A stretch of DNA of 10,506 nucleotides from Bdellovibrionales bacterium (GTDB lineage Bacteria; Bdellovibrionota; UBA2428): contig JAFEAR010000200.1 in the NCBI GenBank assembly GCA_018266335.1, positions 1 to 10,506 on the forward strand. The letters are read 5' to 3'. Positions 6,815 to 10,506 of the stretch are shown piece by piece. The position numbers and the translations under genes were made by a program. How positions within the stretch are numbered: position 1 is the first letter of the stretch; each line of letters begins with the position of its first letter. Under the pieces are notes generated by a model. The model ran no database searches. It was not told the origin of the DNA and saw only the letters and a list, made by a program, of their open reading frames with translations.

Positions 6815-7716
6815 TTTTCAAAATGTCGCTCAAGCACTTGCTCTCTAAACCCGTGTCGTCGTTCATGACGCTCATGGCGGTGGCAAGCTCGCTGACGATT
6901 TTGGGTAGTTTCTGGACCGTGGTGGAAAACCTCGAGCGCGTGCGCTTTCAGCAGCGTGGTTCGGTTACCTCTAGTTCCGATCCGATTCCGGGCCTAACCA
7001 TTTTTGTGGACTCCCGTCTGGGCGAAGCCGAAATTCAGTCGCTCCGCACGAAGATCCTCGAGGACAAACGCTTTCAGTCCGCAGACATTGTTTCTTCGGG
7101 CGAAGCCCTCAAGGCGCTCGAGCAGCAATTCGGCGAAACTCTCTCTAAAGTATTCGGTGAAGAATCGTTGCCCGTAACGCTCAAGTTGCGCTTTTCGGAT
7201 TCCACCATGACCCGTCAGGATTTGGTGAATTTACTGAACTCCCTACGCTCGATGTCGGGCGTGCTGGACGTAGACGACGGCATGGCGCTGGCGCCCGTGA
7301 CTTCGTCGAGCGTATCGAGCCGCCTTTTCTCATGGGCCACGGGCTTACTGGTGATCGTGTTCATCGTGGTGGCCCTGCTAGTGAGTCATTTGATTCGCTT
7401 GGCCTTTGAATCGCTGCGCGGTGAAATCGAAACCATGAAGGTGATTGGTGCGTCGAACCGTTGGATCGTGCTGCCGCTCTTAACGGATGGGCTCTTCTTG
7501 GGACTCGGCGGAAGCTTGCTGTCGCTGGGCGCCCTGATGACCCTGGTGAACATCGTGCTGCCTAAATTTGCGCACGTGTTGCTGCCGAAGGGCGTGGCTA
7601 TTTCGGGCCTTTCGCTGCCCTCGGCATTGTTGCTGCTCGGACTCGGTACGGGCGCTTCGCTCTTGGGCGCTCTTATCACCTGGCCGCTAGTGGTGCGTGC
7701 TCCGCAGGAGATTTAG
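6811..7716 (+). CDS. ftsX: Cell-division ABC permease FtsX
   Basis: This 301-aa inner-membrane protein has the standard FtsX layout. A first membrane segment (about 17-38) is followed by a periplasmic domain (about 45-170). Three more segments lie at about 175-197, 222-247 and 268-291. The cytoplasmic coupling stretch R-L-A-F-E-S-L-R-G-E-I-E-T-M-K-V-I-G-A-S (196-215) is the family's most conserved motif. The periplasmic domain carries the expected L-P-V-T-L-K-L (120-126) and G-V-L-D-V (150-154). FtsX passes the ATP cycle of FtsE to a periplasmic hydrolase activator, here probably the next gene. The start is the ATG of an ATGA overlap, with GGGAGGAG at 6796-6803 as ribosome binding site. Confidence 0.95.
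   Translation: MIFKMSLKHLLSKPVSSFMTLMAVASSLTILGSFWTVVENLERVRFQQRGSVTSSSDPIPGLTIFVDSRLGEAEIQSLRTKILEDKRFQSADIVSSGEALKALEQQFGETLSKVFGEESLPVTLKLRFSDSTMTRQDLVNLLNSLRSMSGVLDVDDGMALAPVTSSSVSSRLFSWATGLLVIVFIVVALLVSHLIRLAFESLRGEIETMKVIGASNRWIVLPLLTDGLFLGLGGSLLSLGALMTLVNIVLPKFAHVLLPKGVAISGLSLPSALLLLGLGTGASLLGALITWPLVVRAPQEI
7706..7710 (+). promoter_or_regulatory. Ribosome binding site AGGAG selecting a GTG start
   Basis: AGGAG inside the 3' end of ftsX lies 7 nt before GTG 7718. It favours that start over GTG 7697, which would overlap ftsX by 20 bp, and over ATG 7730. Confidence 0.75.
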
Positions 7717-7717
7717 A

Positions 7718-8617
7718 GTGCGTAACCAAATGGCCGGGACCTTTGTCGTTTCTTGCTTAGCGCTGGGGAGCGTGGTCGCTCCGCGCGCTAAAGTGTTTGC
7801 GGCCGTAGAAATGAACAGCGGCGAAATAAAGCAAAGCGAGCAGGAGCAAAAGCAGCGTATGCAGGCGCTGAAGGACCGCGAGAAAACGCTCGAGGCTTCC
7901 ATCAAAACCAAATCGCGCGCTTACCATGCGCTCTCGCAGAACAGCACCAACGCTCGCTTCGTGTGGGAAGAAGACTCCAGCGCGACGTCCGAGCGGGGCC
8001 GCAAACTAGAGCGCCTCCTGCAAATTGCTATTCGCGAAGAGCTCAAGGAACTCGAAGGCGTGCGTGCGCAGGAAGAAGACCTAGTCGCCGAACTCGACAT
8101 GGTTAAACTTCGCCAGCGCGAAGGCGCGCCGCCGCTCAACCCCGACAACGTAGTAGTGCCCGCGCCCACCGTGGCGCAGGCCGATGCCTTCAAGTGCCAA
8201 GAATTGCCCGTCACGCTGGCCGAAGGTGGCCGCCTGATGCTGACCCAAGATTTTGGCGCCCGCAAGGACGCAGACACGGGCATCGAATGGCGCTCTCTGG
8301 GTTGGTGGATTGGCTCGGGTCCGCGCGAAGTAAAGGCCTGCGCTACGGGCAAAGTGGTGTTCAACGGTAAAGTTCCGGGTAGGGGCCGCGTGGTTATTTT
8401 GGAGCACGCGGGCGGCGGCATCACGCTCTACGCCAACCTCAACGACGATGTCGCGCTAGCCCCCCAAAAGGGCGAAGTGGTGGGCCGAGGGCGCGTGATT
8501 GGTACCCCGCACGAGAAGTTTTACTTTGAGGCCCGGCGCAACGGCATTGCCGTGGATCCGCGCGAAGTCTTGCCGCAGCCTCTTCTCACCGGCAATAGTA
8601 GCTTCGAAGCTCGCTGA
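7718..8617 (+). CDS. EnvC-like coiled-coil protein with degenerate LytM (M23) domain
   Basis: This 299-aa periplasmic protein starts at GTG 7718, 1 bp after the ftsX stop. The signal peptide runs to about A28 (K-V-F-A then A-V-E). Highly charged Glu/Lys/Arg/Gln-rich segments at about 32-70 and 90-135 are probable coiled coils, followed by a Pro-rich linker (137-152). Residues 165-285 match the M23/LytM fold: D-F-G-A-R (178-182), A-C-A-T-G-K-V-V (207-214), G-R-G-R-V-V-I-L-E-H (221-230), L-Y-A-N-L (237-241), K-G-E-V-V-G (251-256) and Y-F-E-A-R (269-273). The zinc ligands are gone: no H..D pair around 190-200, and the H-x-H before F-E reads K-F-Y (267-269). The outer His of Y-x-H-L is N240. EnvC is likewise inactive and activates amidases under FtsEX control, so the same role is inferred here. 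It is shorter than E. coli EnvC, whose coiled coil is longer. Confidence 0.85.
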   Translation: MRNQMAGTFVVSCLALGSVVAPRAKVFAAVEMNSGEIKQSEQEQKQRMQALKDREKTLEASIKTKSRAYHALSQNSTNARFVWEEDSSATSERGRKLERLLQIAIREELKELEGVRAQEEDLVAELDMVKLRQREGAPPLNPDNVVVPAPTVAQADAFKCQELPVTLAEGGRLMLTQDFGARKDADTGIEWRSLGWWIGSGPREVKACATGKVVFNGKVPGRGRVVILEHAGGGITLYANLNDDVALAPQKGEVVGRGRVIGTPHEKFYFEARRNGIAVDPREVLPQPLLTGNSSFEAR

Positions 8618-8642
8618 TGCGGGCGCTGAGCGTCAGCTTTTT
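8613..8642 (+). terminator. Intrinsic terminator of the ftsE-ftsX-lytM operon
   Basis: GCTGATGC (8613-8620) pairs with GCGTCAGC (8630-8637) as an 8-bp stem with one G-T wobble and a 9-nt loop, followed directly by TTTTT (8638-8642). The stop codon TGA (8615-8617) lies inside the left arm. A competing shorter hairpin, GCTGA-GCG-TCAGC (8625-8637), ends at the same T-run. This separates ctpA from the operon upstream. Confidence 0.75.
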
Positions 8643-8679
8643 GCCCTGGTCCTTCCATTCCTACTCCTAAGCCAAGCCC

Positions 8680-8691
8680 TATAATGGAGGC
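8680..8691 (+). promoter_or_regulatory. Candidate ctpA promoter -10 box and unusually close Shine-Dalgarno
   Basis: A perfect TATAAT (8680-8685) ends six bases before ATG 8692, so transcription would be expected to start at or next to the ATG. GGAGG (8686-8690) is only 1 nt from the ATG, too close for normal use. No good -35 box is seen at 16-18 bp spacing; the best is TTCCTA at 8658-8663. A leaderless or nearly leaderless mRNA is inferred. Confidence 0.5.
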
Positions 8692-10164
8692 ATGGTCCGC
8701 ACGACACGAATTCGCTTGGCAATTTTTACTGGTGTTTGTCTCTCGCTCGGGATGCTGATTGGGTGTCTTTTTGAGAAGCCCTCGGCCAAGGCCGACAAGG
8801 TGGCGTACCGCGAACTCGAAAAATTTTCGAAGGTGTTGCAGTACATCGAATCGGATTTTGTAGAAGAGCGTAAGACGAAGGACCTCGTGGAAGGCGCTAT
8901 TCGCGGCATGATGCAAACGCTGGATCCGCACTCGGCGTACATGAACGCCGAAGTTTTCAAGGAAATGAAAGTCGAAACCTCCGGCAAGTTTGGCGGTCTG
9001 GGCATTGAGGTGAGCGTGAAGGGTGGGGTGCTGACCATTGTATCGCCCATCGACGATACGCCCGCGTACAAAGCGGGCGTGAAGGCTGGTGATCGTATTG
9101 TGCGCATCGATGGCAAGTCCACGAAGAACATGACACTTCCCGAGGCCATCACCATGATGCGCGGAAAAACGGGCTCTAAGATTTCGATCACCGTGGTTCG
9201 GCAAGGAGTGGATGCGCCCATTGAGTTTAAACTCACGCGTGAATCCATTCGCATGCAATCCGTGCGCTCGGTGCGGCTGAATAACAACATTGGTTACGTG
9301 CGCATTTCCTCGTTCATGGAACGCACTTCCGAAGAGCTCGCCAAAGCCCTCGATAAACTTTCCGAGAAGGGCCGCCTGGAGGGTGTGATTTTGGACCTGC
9401 GGGCTAACCCCGGAGGCTTGCTCGATCAGGCCGTAAAGGTGGTTAACTTGTTCGTGGACGAGGGGCCCGTGGTGTACACGATTGGCCGCGACCGGGCGAA
9501 GAAGGAAGCCGAATTTGCCCAGAAGGGCCGCATGAAAACGGATGCTCCGCTGGTGGTGCTGGTGGATGGGGCCTCGGCCTCGGCCAGCGAAATCGTGGCG
9601 GGTGCCTTGCAGGACTACGGCCGTGGCGTGATTGCGGGCCAGCGGACCTTCGGTAAGGGCTCGGTGCAAACCATTATTCCCATGAACGACGATGCTGGCC
9701 TGAAGCTGACCATTGCCCGTTACTACACCCCGTCGGGGCGTTCGATTCAGGCCCGTGGCATTGTGCCTGACGTGGAAATCGACGAAATCGACGCTAAATC
9801 CCTCGAGGAAGCCCGTTTGCACTCGCGGCACCTGCGCGAGGCTGATCTAGAAGGCCACTTCGAGAACGACACCCAGGCCGCCGAGGACGACGACGAGCCC
9901 TTGCCCCCAACGGTAACGCCCAAGGAGGCCAAAGAGGCCAAGGAAAGCAAGGAGCTGAAGGATGCGGCCAAGGAGCGGGCAAAGGAAGACGACGATATGT
10001 TCCTGCCCCTTGAGCAGCGCCTTAAAAAGGACTACATGGTCATGCAGGCCCAAGGTGTTTTGCGCACGATGACCGTCATGCGCAAAGGCATCAAAAAACC
10101 CGAATTTAAGCTCGAAGAAGAGCCTAAAAAGGAAGCATCGGCCGCTAAGGATGCTTCCAAGTAG
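8692..10164 (+). CDS. ctpA: C-terminal processing peptidase, S41 family with PDZ domain
   Basis: This 490-aa periplasmic, membrane-anchored serine protease belongs to a family that trims or degrades exported proteins, including cell-wall hydrolases. The basic N-terminus and hydrophobic stretch at 9-24 end in L-I-G-C (22-25), which fits a lipobox with Cys25 as lipid anchor; an uncleaved anchor is the alternative. The S41 N-terminal helices include D-P-H-S-A-Y-M (78-84). The PDZ domain is at about 97-180, with G-G-L-G-I-E (101-106) and K-A-G-D-R-I (131-136). The protease core has G-V-I-L-D-L-R-x-N-P-G-G (231-242). Spacing fits the catalytic residues as S297 (in S-A-S-A-S-E), K322 (in F-G-K-G-S-V-Q) and Q326. 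The tail from about 390 is a low-complexity, highly charged Asp/Glu/Lys region. ATG 8692 is the only start, since a stop lies in frame just upstream. Confidence 0.95.
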   Translation: MVRTTRIRLAIFTGVCLSLGMLIGCLFEKPSAKADKVAYRELEKFSKVLQYIESDFVEERKTKDLVEGAIRGMMQTLDPHSAYMNAEVFKEMKVETSGKFGGLGIEVSVKGGVLTIVSPIDDTPAYKAGVKAGDRIVRIDGKSTKNMTLPEAITMMRGKTGSKISITVVRQGVDAPIEFKLTRESIRMQSVRSVRLNNNIGYVRISSFMERTSEELAKALDKLSEKGRLEGVILDLRANPGGLLDQAVKVVNLFVDEGPVVYTIGRDRAKKEAEFAQKGRMKTDAPLVVLVDGASASASEIVAGALQDYGRGVIAGQRTFGKGSVQTIIPMNDDAGLKLTIARYYTPSGRSIQARGIVPDVEIDEIDAKSLEEARLHSRHLREADLEGHFENDTQAAEDDDEPLPPTVTPKEAKEAKESKELKDAAKERAKEDDDMFLPLEQRLKKDYMVMQAQGVLRTMTVMRKGIKKPEFKLEEEPKKEASAAKDASK

Positions 10165-10173
10165 TCAGTTAGT

Positions 10174-10250
10174 CGGCGTGTAGCGCAGCCTGGTAGCGCA
10201 CTTGTCTCGGGTGCAAGGGGTCGTGGGTTCAAATCCCGCCACGCCGACCA
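10174..10250 (+). tRNA. tRNA-Pro (anticodon CGG)
   Basis: This is a 77-nt cloverleaf. The acceptor stem CGGCGTG pairs fully with CACGCCG. The D-arm is GCGC/GCGC with GG in the loop. The anticodon stem CTTGT/GCAAG has loop CTCGGGT, giving anticodon CGG at 10208-10210. The T-arm is GTGGG/CCCGC around TTCAAAT. The discriminator A and the CCA end are encoded. The C1-G72 pair is typical of bacterial tRNA-Pro. It starts 9 bp after the ctpA stop, so it may be read with ctpA or from a promoter inside the ctpA end. Confidence 0.97.
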
Positions 10251-10272
10251 TTTTCCACCCAGGGAAATGGTC
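10246..10272 (+). repeat. 11-bp inverted repeat spanning the tRNA 3' end
   Basis: GACCATTTTCC (10246-10256) pairs with GGGAAATGGTC (10262-10272) with one G-T wobble, around loop ACCCA. The left arm includes the last acceptor base and the encoded ACCA of the tRNA. No T-run follows, so it is not a standard terminator. It may help 3' processing, or be a recombination or chance symmetry. Confidence 0.75.
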
Positions 10273-10333
10273 ACTCAAACTAAGAAATTGAAATTACAAC
10301 AAGCGCAGAGAGCGTCTAAAAGCGATCTTGTCA

Positions 10334-10360
10334 GCCACTGTGAGTGGCGGTCAGTGACCG
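10334..10360. repeat. Two adjoining palindromes
   Basis: GCCACT-GTG-AGTGGC (10334-10348) is a perfect 6-bp hairpin. It shares its last base with CGGTCA-G-TGACCG (10348-10360), another 6-bp dyad around one base. TGTGAGT (10339-10345) is also inverted as ACTCACA (10373-10379). These could be protein-binding dyads. Confidence 0.6.
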
Positions 10361-10408
10361 TCATCACATTTGACTCACACCCAAACGCACACAGCGAATC
10401 TTGAAACA

Positions 10409-10444
10409 CCCATACGTATGGGGAGTTACGTGAAGATGTAACTC
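10409..10444. repeat. Perfect 14-bp palindrome next to a 7-bp hairpin
   Basis: CCCATACGTATGGG (10409-10422) is a perfect palindrome. Immediately after it, GAGTTAC (10423-10429) pairs with GTAACTC (10438-10444) around an 8-nt loop. GTATGGGG (10416-10423) recurs inverted as CCCCATAC at 10495-10502. They sit directly after the possible minus-strand stop at 10445, so they could form a terminator for that strand or an operator or recombination site. Confidence 0.6.
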
Positions 10445-10506
10445 TCAAAACGCATTGAGGTTGTCCAGCAAAGTCCGAGTTTCAAAGTCGAAAACCCCAT
10501 ACAAAG

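Larger units (their letters stand above)
10251..10506. other. Intergenic tail, no convincing complete gene
   Basis: These 256 bp beyond the tRNA look lower in GC than the genes to the left and are dense in short palindromes. No plausible complete reading frame with a ribosome binding site is seen. On the minus strand, 10445-10506 reads as a 19-residue open end (L-Y-G-V-F-D-F-E-T-R then T-L-L-D-N-L-N-A-F) before TGA. That could be the C-terminus of a gene beyond the right edge, but such a short stretch proves little. Confidence 0.4.

Noticed and set aside
7697..7717. GTG start for the LytM gene at 7697
   Set aside because: AGGAG at 7706-7710 is correctly spaced only for GTG 7718, and the earlier start would add an Arg-rich stretch overlapping ftsX.
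8521..9831. 436-aa minus-strand reading frame
   Set aside because: It is antisense to ctpA and the end of the LytM gene, rich in His and Arg from codon shadowing, with no domain logic. The plus-strand S41 peptidase is certain.
10032..10274. Minus-strand 80-aa reading frame containing R-D-L-N-P-R-P-L-A-P-E-T-S
   Set aside because: This is the antisense translation of the tRNA-Pro gene plus the ctpA end, a common false annotation.
10262..10280. Intrinsic terminator after the tRNA
   Set aside because: The hairpin is followed by TCACTCAAAC, not a T-run, and its left arm belongs to the mature tRNA.
10334..10444. CRISPR array or tandem repeats in the right-hand tail
   Set aside because: The symmetric elements differ in sequence and are not regularly spaced; no repeat unit of 20-40 bp recurs.

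Overview
This window is gene-dense, with a GC content a little above half by eye, and comes from a Gram-negative chromosome. It encodes an outer-membrane beta-barrel, Sec signal peptides, a LytM-type divisome factor and an NAD-dependent ligase. The ftsE-ftsX-(LytM/EnvC-like)-ctpA order and a degenerate HD-GYP-like protein fit a Bdellovibrionota or other former-deltaproteobacterial genome. That placement is inference from family knowledge; no database was searched.

Left part (1-3931): an HD-domain protein open at the left edge is followed 30 bp later by a small secreted protein with a strong ribosome binding site. The secreted gene converges, with a 3-bp gap, on a minus-strand gene resembling the DUF429 RNase H-fold family. 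That gene is divergent, across 22 bp, from coaE (dephospho-CoA kinase). coaE overlaps a beta-barrel outer-membrane protein by the four bases TTGA, using a TTG start with a good Shine-Dalgarno sequence.

Middle (3952-8642): ligA lies on the minus strand and is divergent from an ftsE-ftsX-lytM operon across 37 bp. ftsE and ftsX overlap by ATGA, and the LytM gene starts 1 bp after ftsX. The operon ends in an intrinsic terminator whose stem contains the last stop codon. FtsEX is the ABC-type complex that in other bacteria controls cell-wall hydrolases at the septum. The LytM protein has a coiled-coil region but has lost all zinc ligands, as in EnvC, so the three genes probably encode an FtsEX-EnvC amidase-activation module.

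Right part (8680-10506): ctpA (S41 peptidase with PDZ domain) has a perfect TATAAT six bases before its ATG, suggesting a leaderless or nearly leaderless transcript. A tRNA-Pro(CGG) with encoded CCA follows 9 bp after ctpA. Its 3' end is the left arm of an 11-bp inverted repeat. The last 256 bp look lower in GC, contain no convincing complete gene and are rich in short palindromes. They may be the edge of an integrated element or the 3' region of a minus-strand gene beyond the window.

Most of the window is ordinary housekeeping and cell-division content. I found no clear new system. The best second looks are the zinc-less LytM factor, the degenerate HD-GYP protein, the ctpA start and the tRNA 3' flank.
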